IMG/VR virus record: IMGVR_UViG_3300046656_000590
Coordinates: 1 to 35,317 of that record
Strand: one strand, 5' to 3'
Source: a virus
DNA length: 35,317 nucleotides
Shown here: positions 19,676-27,489 of the stretch, one piece after another
How positions within the stretch are numbered: the first letter of the stretch is position 1
How the letters are laid out: each line of letters starts with the position of its first letter
The notes under the pieces: generated by a model
What the model saw: only the letters and a program-made list of their open reading frames with translations
Told to the model about the DNA's origin: nothing
Database searches by the model: none
Position numbers and translations under genes: made by a program

Positions 19676-21736
19676 ATGCCATCATCCCAGTTTCTTTGGC
19701 CTGAAGAGCCTAATGCGAACAATATCGTCAACATATTGCAAAACATATATACGCGCTTCCAGAGTGTCGAAGAGGTGAGGTGGAACGAATCTAACATTGA
19801 TGTCCGCTTCTGGGCAGGTGACCAAGATTATATCTACCAGTATTTTACGTTTGCCCCAAACTACAATTTCAAAAACTTTTATTTCAACATTATTCGTCAA
19901 CCAGTATGTATGATCACTGGCTTTCAAAGGCAACATCGCAAGTCAGTTTCCGTAGTGCCTGTAGAGATGGCAAGCCAGCATACGGCAGATCAATTCAATA
20001 AGCTTATACAGTTCTCTCATAGCAAGAGACACATTTTAGAAAAGTTCTCCGATGCTGTTGAGCAGTCGATTACAGGCGGTATGTGCCTGATTCAGCCTTA
20101 TTTGGATTTCAAAGACGACCCAGTGAACGGCGTCCTCGATTTAAAGATCTGGGAATACAATTCATTCATGGTGGACCCATACTTTCGCTCTCCAGATATG
20201 AGCGACTGCAACTGGGTGTGGCTCGAGAAGTTTCTGTCAAAAAAGGAAGCCATTGCACAATTCCCAGAGCACGCCGATCTAATCGGATCAATGGGAGGAT
20301 ATTCGAATAGAGATGGACAATTCTACTTCCTACCCGAAAACTACAACATTGCGAGGAACGACCTCCTCGTTCTCTCCTATTACTGGTATCGATCCAATCG
20401 CACACAAAAACGCCTATACAACAAAGAAACCGGAGAAATCACAGATTGGCGAGATAAACCAGAGGCAATAAAGGAATATTTAAAAGTATTTCCCCAACTA
20501 GAGGAGATCTCCGTTGAAATACCTACCTGGAATGTCGCCGTTATTCTCAATAAGAGCGTCTTGTATATTGGGGAGAATCCTCTGGGTTTTGACGAGTGCC
20601 CTTTTGTGCCAATTTTCTGGGACTACGAACCTTGGCAAGCTCAGTATAATCTTCGCGTGCGCAGTCTGGTCAGGTATCTCAGAGATGCTCAATTCTTATT
20701 CAATAGAAGACTTATCCTCAACCACGACATCTCTGAGAGCTCCATTAATTCTGGATGGCTGTACCGAGAAAACTCGATCGTCAACGAAGAAAACATACAG
20801 TATGCGGGTCAAGGAAAACACCTAGTCGTCAAAGAAGACCAGCACGACAAGCCTCTTAACGAGATCATTCAGAAGATCGTTCCAAATGCAGTCCCCCCTT
20901 CAGATATGGCTCTCGCTGATCAAATGCAGCAGCTCATCTCCCCACTATCTCTTGTGACTCCAGAACTTATGGGAGCATCGGATGAGAAGGGCCTGGCTGG
21001 AATCACCGAGATGCTTCGCCAGGGAGCTGGTCTTGTCACTCTACAAAAATATTTTGATCAGTGGGACAGAGCATTAAAGCTCATGGGAATGATCGAGCTG
21101 CGAATCATTCAGCTCAGATGGACGCCATTTAAAGTGTCTAGAATTATCAAAGAACAGCCTACTCAGGAATTCTATGACAAAAACTTCTCACAATATGACA
21201 TCCTTCCCGAAGAGAGTCTCAACACCACGGTCCAAAGGCAGCAACAGTTTGCTCAGCTCCTCCAACTTAGAGAAATGGGCATCCCGGTCCCCACAGCATT
21301 CCTCCTCAAAAACAGTTCTCTCCAAGGAAAAGATGAGCTCATTGAATCCATACAGCGGGAAGAAGAGCACCAGAGCGAACTTGCCAGAACAAAAGCTCAG
21401 CTTGATCTCGCAGTCCTCGAGGCCCAGCTCCAAGGCCAGCACGCATCGACAGCAGAAAAGCTTGCCATGGCACGGGAAAGGGTCGGGCGTACGAAATCTA
21501 ACATAGGTCTATTTGAAGAAAGACTTTCCGAACTGACACAGAACAGAGCTAAAGCTACAAAAGACAAAGTCTCTGCAATAAAAGAGTTTCTTGATACAGT
21601 AAGATTATATGGGGAGGTGCAAACAATGCACGGAGCCCAGAAGGTTGATGAAATCGAAAAGTCGGATGAATCAACTGAAAAGATCGAGAAAGAGGCGGCC
21701 AAAATAGAGACCGCTGACACAAAATTCCAAATATGA
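19676..21736 (+). CDS. P22-type portal protein (686 aa)
   Basis: Start at 19676 with AAGGG upstream. The size (P22 portal is 725 residues) and the N-terminal pattern FWAGDQDYIYQYFTFAPNYN, NIIRQPVCMITGFQRQHRKS and VEQSITGGMCLIQPYLDF match P22-like portals. The central part has IFWDYEPWQAQY-LRVRSLVRYLRDAQ and SELMGASDEKGLAGI-like clip/stem residues. The last ~150 residues are a long Gln/Glu/Lys coiled coil (LDLAVLEAQLQGQHAS), like the P22 barrel. It forms the dodecameric ring for packaging and ejection. Separated from TerL by the HNH and zinc cassettes. Confidence 0.88.
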   Translation: MPSSQFLWPEEPNANNIVNILQNIYTRFQSVEEVRWNESNIDVRFWAGDQDYIYQYFTFAPNYNFKNFYFNIIRQPVCMITGFQRQHRKSVSVVPVEMASQHTADQFNKLIQFSHSKRHILEKFSDAVEQSITGGMCLIQPYLDFKDDPVNGVLDLKIWEYNSFMVDPYFRSPDMSDCNWVWLEKFLSKKEAIAQFPEHADLIGSMGGYSNRDGQFYFLPENYNIARNDLLVLSYYWYRSNRTQKRLYNKETGEITDWRDKPEAIKEYLKVFPQLEEISVEIPTWNVAVILNKSVLYIGENPLGFDECPFVPIFWDYEPWQAQYNLRVRSLVRYLRDAQFLFNRRLILNHDISESSINSGWLYRENSIVNEENIQYAGQGKHLVVKEDQHDKPLNEIIQKIVPNAVPPSDMALADQMQQLISPLSLVTPELMGASDEKGLAGITEMLRQGAGLVTLQKYFDQWDRALKLMGMIELRIIQLRWTPFKVSRIIKEQPTQEFYDKNFSQYDILPEESLNTTVQRQQQFAQLLQLREMGIPVPTAFLLKNSSLQGKDELIESIQREEEHQSELARTKAQLDLAVLEAQLQGQHASTAEKLAMARERVGRTKSNIGLFEERLSELTQNRAKATKDKVSAIKEFLDTVRLYGEVQTMHGAQKVDEIEKSDESTEKIEKEAAKIETADTKFQI

Positions 21737-21743
21737 GGACAAA

Positions 21744-21986
21744 ATGAGAGATTATGATGGAAGAAGCTCTCCCGATGGTTTTGGGAGACTCAAAGGAAAG
21801 GGCGCTAAAGGTGGAAGCCTTCTTGGTGAATTCTTTCCTCCCGATGTAAAAGATCATGCAATGCATCCTCCAGGTGAGATCGGAAGATTCCGCTATCCAG
21901 ACACTGCTGAAGCCATTTACAATGAGCAAGAAGGCAATGTCAAGCTAGCTGAACGCGATCGTGCTTCTGGAATGCACCGCAAATAA
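21744..21986 (+). CDS. small Gly/Pro-rich protein after portal (80 aa)
   Basis: ATG seven bases after the portal stop, with GAGGA upstream. Low-complexity polar chain (DYDGRSSPDGFGRLKGKG, EFFPPDVKDHAMHPPGE). No helix or domain obvious. First of eight short genes between portal and the 23385 protein; their repeated small size and Y/G/P-rich makeup suggest a family of minor virion or assembly peptides, which is inference. Confidence 0.55.
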   Translation: MRDYDGRSSPDGFGRLKGKGAKGGSLLGEFFPPDVKDHAMHPPGEIGRFRYPDTAEAIYNEQEGNVKLAERDRASGMHRK

Positions 21987-22092
21987 TCACTGGCGAGTGG
22001 ATCGGGAGTCCGATCGAGACTGGGTAAAACCAGAAGGGAGGGACTACTCTCCGCTTGCCTTTGAATATAAATAGGATCGGGAAAGACAAGAA

Positions 22093-22356
22093 ATGGGACA
22101 AGACTCCTGGAATCTTCAATACGGAACTAGACACCCAGCTAAGCAACGCAAGGGTGATTCGGTGTCTATGCATAATGACGAAGGACAGTTTGGGACAGGA
22201 ATGGTTCCCGGATATGGCCAAGCGCGCATTTCAAAGACCAAGATTCTTGGGAAAAAGGAAAAGCCAAAAGGTATGCCGAAGGTTGCTGGGACAGGGTATA
22301 AATCGGCACGAGAAGAATTCATGACCCCACAAAAAAGTCTAAAGAGAAGAAAATAA
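22093..22356 (+). CDS. small basic protein (87 aa)
   Basis: ATG at 22093, preceded by a purine-rich GGGAAAGA stretch; another frame starting at a TTG at 22055 overlaps it but lacks a good start. Basic and glycine-rich (YGTRHPAKQRKGD, GQFGTGMVPGYGQARI, KREKPKGMP-like) with an all-Lys/Arg tail. Its TAA overlaps the next ATG (TAATG). Confidence 0.5.
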   Translation: MGQDSWNLQYGTRHPAKQRKGDSVSMHNDEGQFGTGMVPGYGQARISKTKILGKKEKPKGMPKVAGTGYKSAREEFMTPQKSLKRRK

Positions 22357-22490
22357 TGCTAGAAAATCCGAATAGTATGCCTGAGCTAAAAGGAAAAGTT
22401 AAGTCGCTAGATGACTTATTCAGGATTTTTGGTTCTTTGAGAAATAAAGAACCGAAGCCCAAGCCAAAGCCTAAAAAAGGTAAGAAATAA
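22356..22490 (+). CDS. 44-aa protein with Lys/Pro tail
   Basis: ATG overlaps the previous stop, and the stop overlaps the next ATG (TAATG), so three genes are chained. A short amphipathic helix (KSLDDLFRIFGSLRN) precedes a KPKPKPKKGKK tail. Helix-plus-basic tails like this suit binding to nucleic acid or to the portal, but no family is recognised. Confidence 0.5.
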   Translation: MLENPNSMPELKGKVKSLDDLFRIFGSLRNKEPKPKPKPKKGKK

Positions 22491-22669
22491 TGCCAATGTT
22501 TGATCCAAAGGGCATGAGAGCCCCCTCAGATTATCCGGACTACCATCCAGTTGATGGTTACGGGAAGCAAGAAGCTGCGGGTTATGGTTGCGAACCAGAG
22601 CTCGAGCCATATAGAACAGAAAAACTAAAAGTAGCTAACAAGCGCTCTAGATTGAGCGAAAGGAATTAA
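22490..22669 (+). CDS. 59-aa Tyr/Pro-rich protein
   Basis: Coupled to the previous stop. The sequence is aromatic and polar (FDPKGMRAPSDYPDYHP, DGYGKQEAAGYGCEPELEP) with a basic C-terminus. No domain recognised. The next gene begins two bases after its stop. Confidence 0.5.
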   Translation: MPMFDPKGMRAPSDYPDYHPVDGYGKQEAAGYGCEPELEPYRTEKLKVANKRSRLSERN

Positions 22670-22671
22670 TT

Positions 22672-22848
22672 ATGGAAAAGTCAAAATTAGGTTCTTCAGC
22701 CGGATGGGAAAAAGAAGGACGTCCACTCAATGCAGCCTACAATCCATCTCCCATGGAATCACCAGAGAGATGTGATAATGGATACGATCACAATCCATTT
22801 GGATTCAGAGAAGGAATTTCTCAAGCTCACGGAATCCGAAGAGGTTAA
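22672..22848 (+). CDS. 58-aa Gly/Asn/Pro-rich protein
   Basis: ATG at 22672 follows AAGGAATTAAT. Polar, low complexity (LGSSAGWEKEGRPLNAAYN, CDNGYDHNPFGFREG). It shares composition with its neighbours but no clear homology. The next ATG is two bases after its stop. Confidence 0.5.
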   Translation: MEKSKLGSSAGWEKEGRPLNAAYNPSPMESPERCDNGYDHNPFGFREGISQAHGIRRG

Positions 22849-22850
22849 TC

Positions 22851-23078
22851 ATGGCAAAGCTACCCAAATCAGAACGGGATGCCATACGTGAAGAGGTGCG
22901 GAGAGAAAGAGAACCTTTTCGTCCTTCTTCACAAAATGCATTCATGGAACCAAACTTAGAGCAGCTTTATCATGAACACGCTTCTGCTGGAAAAGTTAAT
23001 GCTTTGGGTTACATTTCTCATAGGATCTGTAAGCCACTTGAACATTATGTAGTAAGAGACGAGGGACTTCGTGGATAA
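22851..23078 (+). CDS. unknown helical protein (75 aa)
   Basis: Charged helix at the N-terminus (KSERDAIREEVRREREPF), a polar middle and a short C-terminal half with LYHEHASAGKVNALGYISH. The end overlaps the next GTG gene by eight bases. No family recognised; part of the chained small-gene run. Confidence 0.55.
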   Translation: MAKLPKSERDAIREEVRREREPFRPSSQNAFMEPNLEQLYHEHASAGKVNALGYISHRICKPLEHYVVRDEGLRG

Positions 23079-23190
23079 GAAAATTAAGAAGATAGAGAAA
23101 GAAATGAAGTCCTTGGAGAAAGCAGACAAAAAAAGAGATAAAGTCTGTGAGTACGGCTCTAAGATGATGAAAATGAAGAAAAAGAAATGA
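23071..23190 (+). CDS. 39-aa Lys-rich helical peptide (GTG start)
   Basis: GTG at 23071 with GAGGG five bases upstream. Nearly all Lys, Glu and Met (KIKKIEKEMKSLEKADKK, then SKMMKMKKKK), a single amphipathic helix. It overlaps the previous gene by eight bases and the next by four (ATGA), so it is translated as part of the chain. Confidence 0.5.
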   Translation: MDKKIKKIEKEMKSLEKADKKRDKVCEYGSKMMKMKKKK

Positions 23191-23381
23191 ATACCGCCGT
23201 AGAAGTGACGGTAAAAATTTCTAATGATGAACAGAGATATAGTCAAAAGTTTTTGACTTATGAATCGGTTCTCATTTCTTCTGAAGATCCGAGATTGAAA
23301 GAGATGGTGGCCTCGGCCAGAGAGAATTTTAAAGGCGTAGCGGACGATATAGTAGTTAAAATAAGTTACGTATGGTCATAG
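23187..23381 (+). CDS. small beta-type protein (64 aa)
   Basis: ATG inside the previous stop (AATGA). Strand-like start (VEVTVKISNDEQRYSQKF) with an alternating charged/hydrophobic pattern to the end (DIVVKISYVW), and a helix between (DPRLKEMVASAREN). Compact and non-repetitive. Function unknown. Confidence 0.55.
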   Translation: MNTAVEVTVKISNDEQRYSQKFLTYESVLISSEDPRLKEMVASARENFKGVADDIVVKISYVWS

Positions 23382-23384
23382 ACG

Positions 23385-23849
23385 ATGGTATACAGCCCAG
23401 TAAATCCCTGGACTTTCCCGGTGAATCCAAATTTTCCGTGGCTTCCAAAAGCGACTGTGATCTCAGCAATCACAAATGCCAATCCAGCCGTAGTAACAAC
23501 TACTACCAACCATGGGTACAGCGATGGCTTAATCGTTCGGGTTGTATTACCGTTCCCGTACTTCAGCGCTTTTGGCATGATACAAATCAACGGTCTTTCT
23601 GGGCCGATATTGGTGCTCTCACCAACGACTTTCTCAGTGGCGATCAATACTTTAACATTTGATCCGTTTGTAGTGGGGACGTCCTTAGAGAACGCTCAAA
23701 TAATCCCCATAGGGATGCTTGCTGATGCATCGATTAATGATGATTTCACTCAAGTGAATCCAGTTAATCCACAAACAGGGGTTCCAATTCCTTTATTTCA
23801 AAGACCTGGTTTACAGGCTCCTGGAGCATGCTCTACCAGTCAGACATAG
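23385..23849 (+). CDS. virion-associated protein with FCCH-like beta module (154 aa)
   Basis: After a Pro/aromatic start (YSPVNPWTFPVNPNFPW), residues about 27-95 match a small beta module: VTTTTNHGYSDGLIVRVVLP, FGMIQINGLSG and FSVAINTLTFDPF, i.e. N-H-G-x-x-x-G, I-P, INGL and F-V-I-[DN]-T. This is the type annotated as ubiquitin-activating E1 FCCH-like in phages, probably a structural beta fold, not an enzyme. Similar modules occur at 26392-27405 and 29643-32186, so it is probably a minor head or tail protein. Confidence 0.65.
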   Translation: MVYSPVNPWTFPVNPNFPWLPKATVISAITNANPAVVTTTTNHGYSDGLIVRVVLPFPYFSAFGMIQINGLSGPILVLSPTTFSVAINTLTFDPFVVGTSLENAQIIPIGMLADASINDDFTQVNPVNPQTGVPIPLFQRPGLQAPGACSTSQT

Positions 23850-23852
23850 ATA

Positions 23853-23948
23853 CTGAGAGGGTACGATTCGAACATACAATTCACGGTTTCCTAGGTCCGT
23901 GACTCTATCGTGACCGGATAGCGAGTCTACCAGTTCCTCCACCTCTCA
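23853..23948 (-). tRNA. type II tRNA-like gene (Leu-like body, GTC at the anticodon place)
   Basis: Reads as a cloverleaf on the minus strand. Acceptor 7 bp: TGAGAGG (23948-23942) with CCTCTCA (23860-23854), perfect. D arm GAG...CTC with AACTGGTAGA loop, as in leucine tRNAs. Anticodon stem CTATC/GATAG, 5 bp, loop CGGTCAC. A long variable arm pairs TCACGG with CCGTGA. T arm 5 bp with loop TTCGAAT. The unpaired base after the acceptor is G; no CCA is encoded. The anticodon position reads GTC (Asp), and loop position 33, normally U, is G. So the body is intact but decoding is doubtful. It abuts the DUF551-like gene's stop. Confidence 0.75.
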
Positions 23949-24146
23949 TTAACTTGGCATTGATATAGTGGGCATCCAGTGGGTCACATCAATTGGCATA
24001 GCTTTTTCTAATGCACAGCAAATGAAATACCCTTCCTTGTGGTAAACAGCCTCGAAATACCCAAAAGATGGACAAAGAATATTACATACAAACACATTCT
24101 GAAGGTCATCAGGCTTCTTATTCTTGAAATTTATCCAGCCGCTCAT
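23949..24146 (-). CDS. DUF551-like protein, second copy (65 aa)
   Basis: I chose the ATG at 24146 (MSGWINFKNKKPDD), which has AGGAG five bases upstream and overlaps the previous stop (ATGA); the frame runs on to 24182. The W-I-x-F ... Y-F-E-A-V-Y-H ... VTHWMP layout is that of DUF551, clearer than in the copy at 14412. No function is established for the family. It is the middle element of the minus cassette, followed at once by the tRNA-like gene. Confidence 0.75.
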   Translation of the reverse strand: MSGWINFKNKKPDDLQNVFVCNILCPSFGYFEAVYHKEGYFICCALEKAMPIDVTHWMPTISMPS

Positions 24147-24637
24147 TTTTTCTCCTGGCCAGCTTCTGGGTAGGTCATCCACTTATCCATTTCATAATTT
24201 TGTGTTTCAAAATCGCCTGCGAGATATTTTCTAATGCTCTCTGCCACAACAGGATCTGCGAATAATTTACCCTTTTCATATAGGTCGAAGCCTTCTCTAT
24301 GCGGAAGGGCCCAGACTATCTTAACCCAACCCCCGCTTGGAGAAACTATTCTGAGAATAGTACCGGGGATTGCATCAGGAAAAGACAGTCTGGGTTGGTG
24401 GTATACGTTGTATTGAGGAGGGTCAACGTGATTGTCCCACTTGAAGAAAGTATATATGTAAAAGTCTTTTCCTTCATGGGGATATTCTTTCAAAATTTTC
24501 TCCATGGTTCGTGGCCAACTGGACTCTAATTGGGCCCACATGTCTTCTAGTCTTGTCAGAACTTCCATATACACCAAATAATTGTTCTCTTGATAGTAAT
24601 CAAAACTTAAGTTAAATATAAAGGAATACGTACTCAT
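24143..24637 (-). CDS. unknown protein of the minus cassette (164 aa)
   Basis: Start taken at 24637 (MSTYSFIFN) with a weak ribosome site; an ATG 23 codons on (MEVLTRLEDMW) is possible. The chain mixes helix and strand (TRLEDMWAQLESSWPRTM, DFYIYTFFKWDN, ILRIVSPSGGWVKIVWALP) and has an acidic C-terminus. No family recognised. It heads a cassette transcribed against the structural genes on either side, so it was probably acquired as a unit. Confidence 0.6.
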   Translation of the reverse strand: MSTYSFIFNLSFDYYQENNYLVYMEVLTRLEDMWAQLESSWPRTMEKILKEYPHEGKDFYIYTFFKWDNHVDPPQYNVYHQPRLSFPDAIPGTILRIVSPSGGWVKIVWALPHREGFDLYEKGKLFADPVVAESIRKYLAGDFETQNYEMDKWMTYPEAGQEKK

Positions 24638-24692
24638 CGGACGTTATCGGTGAAATACGGCGTAATAGTACCCCGCCAGTACAGGAGTTTGA

Positions 24693-25400
24693 ATGGCAAC
24701 AGACGTAAACAATCCAGGCACCGTCAACCAGGAAACCAAACAAACCCAAGAGCGTAAAGATGACCGCGAGGTTAACTTTGAGCGCTTAAGAAAAAAGACT
24801 GAAGCGTTAGAAGCTGAGCTGCAAAAGAGAGACGCTGTATTGCAACAGCAACAACAGGCACTCGTAGAAATGCAGAGCCGCTTTATGCCTTCAAATAGAG
24901 ATGAAATTGATTCTTTGCCAGACGACGAGCTCATCGACAAGGCAAAGTTCAAGCGTCTTATTGAGAAGGAACGATCTTCTATGCGTAAAGAAGCAGAAGA
25001 AGTCGCGCGTCAGACTTATCAAAAGATAGACAACGAAAACTATCAGCACAAGCTGTATCAGGCTTTCCCTGATTATGATCAGGTAGTCAATTCGGCTAAT
25101 GCTGAAAAGCTTCAGGAAAAAGACCCTGAATTCATGTCGCTACTGGCGGAAGTCAAAGATGAGTACAAGCGCCGAGAGATGGCGTACAAGAAAATGAAAA
25201 AGATTTCTCAAGAGGAGAGGCCTCAGGTCAAAGCGCAAGAGGTTATAGACGAGAACCGGAAAGCTTCTGGCTCTTTCTATTCACCAGGCGGCCAAGGACC
25301 ATCGACCAATCCTTATGCTTTTGAGTTTAATGTACGAAGTCCCGAAGCGCGAACAAAAGCTTACGAACGTCTCAAAGCGGCACAGAAGAGGGCCTTTTAG
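24693..25400 (+). CDS. scaffold protein (235 aa)
   Basis: Directly before the capsid gene; ATG at 24693 with AGGAG upstream. Highly charged, Gln/Glu/Lys-rich and helical throughout (RKDDREVNFERLRKKTEALE, LQQQQQALVEM, KFKRLIEKERSSMRKEAEE), with no hydrophobic core, and a shorter tail with PGGQGPSTN then a helix KAYERLKAAQKRAF. Size, composition and position match phage scaffolding proteins that guide procapsid assembly and are then lost. No protease motif is visible. Confidence 0.78.
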   Translation: MATDVNNPGTVNQETKQTQERKDDREVNFERLRKKTEALEAELQKRDAVLQQQQQALVEMQSRFMPSNRDEIDSLPDDELIDKAKFKRLIEKERSSMRKEAEEVARQTYQKIDNENYQHKLYQAFPDYDQVVNSANAEKLQEKDPEFMSLLAEVKDEYKRREMAYKKMKKISQEERPQVKAQEVIDENRKASGSFYSPGGQGPSTNPYAFEFNVRSPEARTKAYERLKAAQKRAF

Positions 25401-25430
25401 ATCCTGAGGTAAAACCCTTAAAGGACTAAA

Positions 25431-26381
25431 ATGTCAATAACCACAACCACAGACCTACCGGCTCCTATCCGGCAGTCTCTTGCGGCTGGTATGCTCTCAG
25501 TCCCAACACCCAACTTCAATTACATTATCCCTGCGGATAAGTATGCGATGCCTCGTAATGGCGGTACTACGATGCGGTTTCTTCGACCGAATCCTCTTGT
25601 TCCCCCCACGACACCATTGGGCAATACCGGAATAGAGCCAACTTCGCAAGTAGCTAGTAGGAACATCATTGATGCAACCATTTCCTTCTATGGAACATCG
25701 GTCATCCTCAATGAGCAAGTGATCATCCAAGACCAAGACCCCGTCTTGTCCTGGGTATCTGAGCGTCTCGGCGTAGCCATGAAACAAGCTGAAGATACAA
25801 TCCTCGGCAACTATCTCCTTTCAGCAGCTACGCAGTACAACTGCCAAAAAGGCGTAAACGGCGACTCACCCACAGAACTTACTCTCAGAGACTTTGCTAA
25901 CGTAAACGCAGCTTTAGACACTGCGAATGCGTTCAAATTCTTGACAGGTAAACAGGGTGAAGATCGTTTTGGTACAGCTCCAATTCGTGCTGCCTACTTC
26001 ATGTTGGCCCACACGCTTGAGGAAGCAACTTTGGATACATTGAATGGATTTATCCATGCTTGGAACTATCCAAACCAAAACGACGTTCTCTATTCAGAAT
26101 ACGGCTCGGTAACGAACTTCCGCATTCTGACTAGCTCGAACGCTGTCGTGCAACTTGGGGCATCTGTCAATAACCGCGATGTTTACAATAACATGGTGGT
26201 TGCTAGAGAGGCTTATGCTCATATCGAGCAAGATGGTTATTCTAGCCAACTTATCTATCGTCCGCCAATCTTCTCAGGACCATTGGCGTTGAACGGTACA
26301 CTGGGCGTAAAATTTGCCCAAGCACAAGTAATCACTCAAGATACTTGGATTCAAAACATGCGTTCTACGCTAGCACTGTAA
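25431..26381 (+). CDS. major capsid protein, N4-gp56 type (316 aa)
   Basis: Directly after the scaffold gene, ATG at 25431. The N-terminal arm ends in IPADKYAMPRNGGTTMRFLR; GGTTMRF-R, NTGIEPT, YGTSVILNEQVI, DPVLSWVSERLG and IRAAYFMLAHTLEE are spaced as in the N4-gp56 (HK97-fold) family. The expected length (about 300-400) fits. Late ends: SVNNRDVYNNMVVAREAYAHI and SQLIYRPP. It forms the icosahedral shell; no decoration domain is fused. Confidence 0.82.
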   Translation: MSITTTTDLPAPIRQSLAAGMLSVPTPNFNYIIPADKYAMPRNGGTTMRFLRPNPLVPPTTPLGNTGIEPTSQVASRNIIDATISFYGTSVILNEQVIIQDQDPVLSWVSERLGVAMKQAEDTILGNYLLSAATQYNCQKGVNGDSPTELTLRDFANVNAALDTANAFKFLTGKQGEDRFGTAPIRAAYFMLAHTLEEATLDTLNGFIHAWNYPNQNDVLYSEYGSVTNFRILTSSNAVVQLGASVNNRDVYNNMVVAREAYAHIEQDGYSSQLIYRPPIFSGPLALNGTLGVKFAQAQVITQDTWIQNMRSTLAL

Positions 26382-26391
26382 GGGGTGTACT

Positions 26392-27405
26392 ATGTTTGCT
26401 GATGTCGAATTATCAGGCTCATTCACCACTCCAGCCAGTGGTAACGCAAACCAGACTCTTAAATTGCCTTTTGTTCCAGATCTCGTCGAGATTTGGGTTC
26501 AAGGTAATAGTTCTGGTGACAACTGGATTTCTGTGGCCAACCCAGGTCCAGTGAAATATGCTTTCTGGCAGAAAGGAATGGCAAACGGAACGGCTCTCAC
26601 TACTCGTAATACGAACGGTGCAGCAACCGATACTTCCGCATTCTTGGCTTCAGGCGGCATTACGCCAGTAGTTTCTGCTGCTAACTCCCTCGGAGTTAAC
26701 CAAGCAGGCTCTGGCATTACTAATGCCGGCCCAGCAGTTATGACTTTGACCAACGCAAACGTTTATCAAACGGGCGATGTTGTACTCATCGAGCAAACTA
26801 CTGCTGCTCTTCAATTCTCTGGAATTCCATGGTCTGTTGTATCAACTGGTGCAACTACCTATAACCTGGGGATTGTAGGAACAACTTTTGATGCTTCAGC
26901 GTTCGCTGCGGCCGCTACAAACGTAAATACGAAGAAAGTGAATTTCCCAACAGCGATGTTCCCATATGTTTCATACATCGTGAAACTGACGACAGGAGCA
27001 ACAACTACCGTTGTAACTTCTGCGCCTCATGGTCTTACTGCTGGGGACTACGTTCGTCTGGTTATTCCTTCTCCATGGGGAACAACCCAGATTAGCGGAC
27101 AACAAGGTGTTGTCACTTCAGTAACCGACGCGATTACCTTTGTAGTTGCAATTGATTCTAGCGCCGCAAGTGCTTTCGCCTTCCCGACGACTGCACAGGC
27201 TGCTGCTGGCGTTACTTGGCCACAAGTAATCCCATTTGGTGACTCTGCTTCTGCATTTGATCTGTCTGCGGTTGATAATGACTTCCAAGGTCTTATCATC
27301 GGCAATAGCGCAACTGTAGGTGCTGCCGTCCTGAGTGAGAATAGCGCTCTCGTCCTTTGGAGAGCACAGAGATCAGCTAGGGTTTATACCTCGCTTACCT
27401 CTTAA
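26392..27405 (+). CDS. head-associated protein with FCCH-like modules (337 aa)
   Basis: Ten bases after the capsid gene. Opens FADVELSGSFTTPASGN and LPFVPDLVEIWVQGN, then two beta modules: ALQFSGIPWSVVSTGATTYNL (about 140-165) and TTVVTSAPHGLTAGDYVRLV-IPSPW (about 200-225), the FCCH-like type. The C-terminus is NDFQGLIIGNSATVGAAVLS. Position after the capsid gene suggests a decoration or stabilising protein. A perfect terminator follows, so capsid transcription may end here. Confidence 0.65.
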   Translation: MFADVELSGSFTTPASGNANQTLKLPFVPDLVEIWVQGNSSGDNWISVANPGPVKYAFWQKGMANGTALTTRNTNGAATDTSAFLASGGITPVVSAANSLGVNQAGSGITNAGPAVMTLTNANVYQTGDVVLIEQTTAALQFSGIPWSVVSTGATTYNLGIVGTTFDASAFAAAATNVNTKKVNFPTAMFPYVSYIVKLTTGATTTVVTSAPHGLTAGDYVRLVIPSPWGTTQISGQQGVVTSVTDAITFVVAIDSSAASAFAFPTTAQAAAGVTWPQVIPFGDSASAFDLSAVDNDFQGLIIGNSATVGAAVLSENSALVLWRAQRSARVYTSLTS

Positions 27406-27412
27406 TTCTTTA

Positions 27413-27440
27413 GGGGGAGAGAAATCTCCCCCTTCTTTCT
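27413..27440 (+). terminator. rho-independent terminator after the capsid block
   Basis: GGGGGAGA (27413-27420), GAAA loop, TCTCCCCC (27425-27432), then TTCTTTCT. Perfect 8-bp stem with a GNRA-type loop and a T-rich tail, eight bases after the stop of the previous gene. It separates capsid from connector/tail genes and would give higher capsid expression. Confidence 0.85.
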
Positions 27441-27449
27441 AAATATGTG

Positions 27450-27478
27450 AATGAGTTAAAGTAAAATTTAAACTCATT
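27450..27478. promoter_or_regulatory. inverted repeat before the connector gene
   Basis: AATGAGTT (27450-27457) and AACTCATT (27471-27478) around 13 AT-rich bases, directly before GAGGGAAC, the ribosome site of the gene at 27490. It follows the terminator, so it may mark a new start of transcription. No clear -35/-10 pair was found. Confidence 0.35.
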
Positions 27479-27489
27479 ACGAGGGAACT

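Noticed and set aside
22000-22015. GATCGG/CCGATC hairpin as a terminator
   Set aside because: Six-base stem with a 4-base loop but no T run on either strand; no termination role can be supported.
22055-22324. 89-codon frame overlapping the small basic gene at 22093
   Set aside because: It begins at a TTG without ribosome site; the 22093 frame matches the style and coupling of the neighbouring small genes.
23853-23948. Selenocysteine or opal-suppressor tRNA (TCA occurs in the anticodon loop)
   Set aside because: With the 5-bp stem the three central loop bases are GTC; TCA would need a shifted, unpaired stem, and the variable arm and acceptor do not have selenocysteine tRNA proportions.
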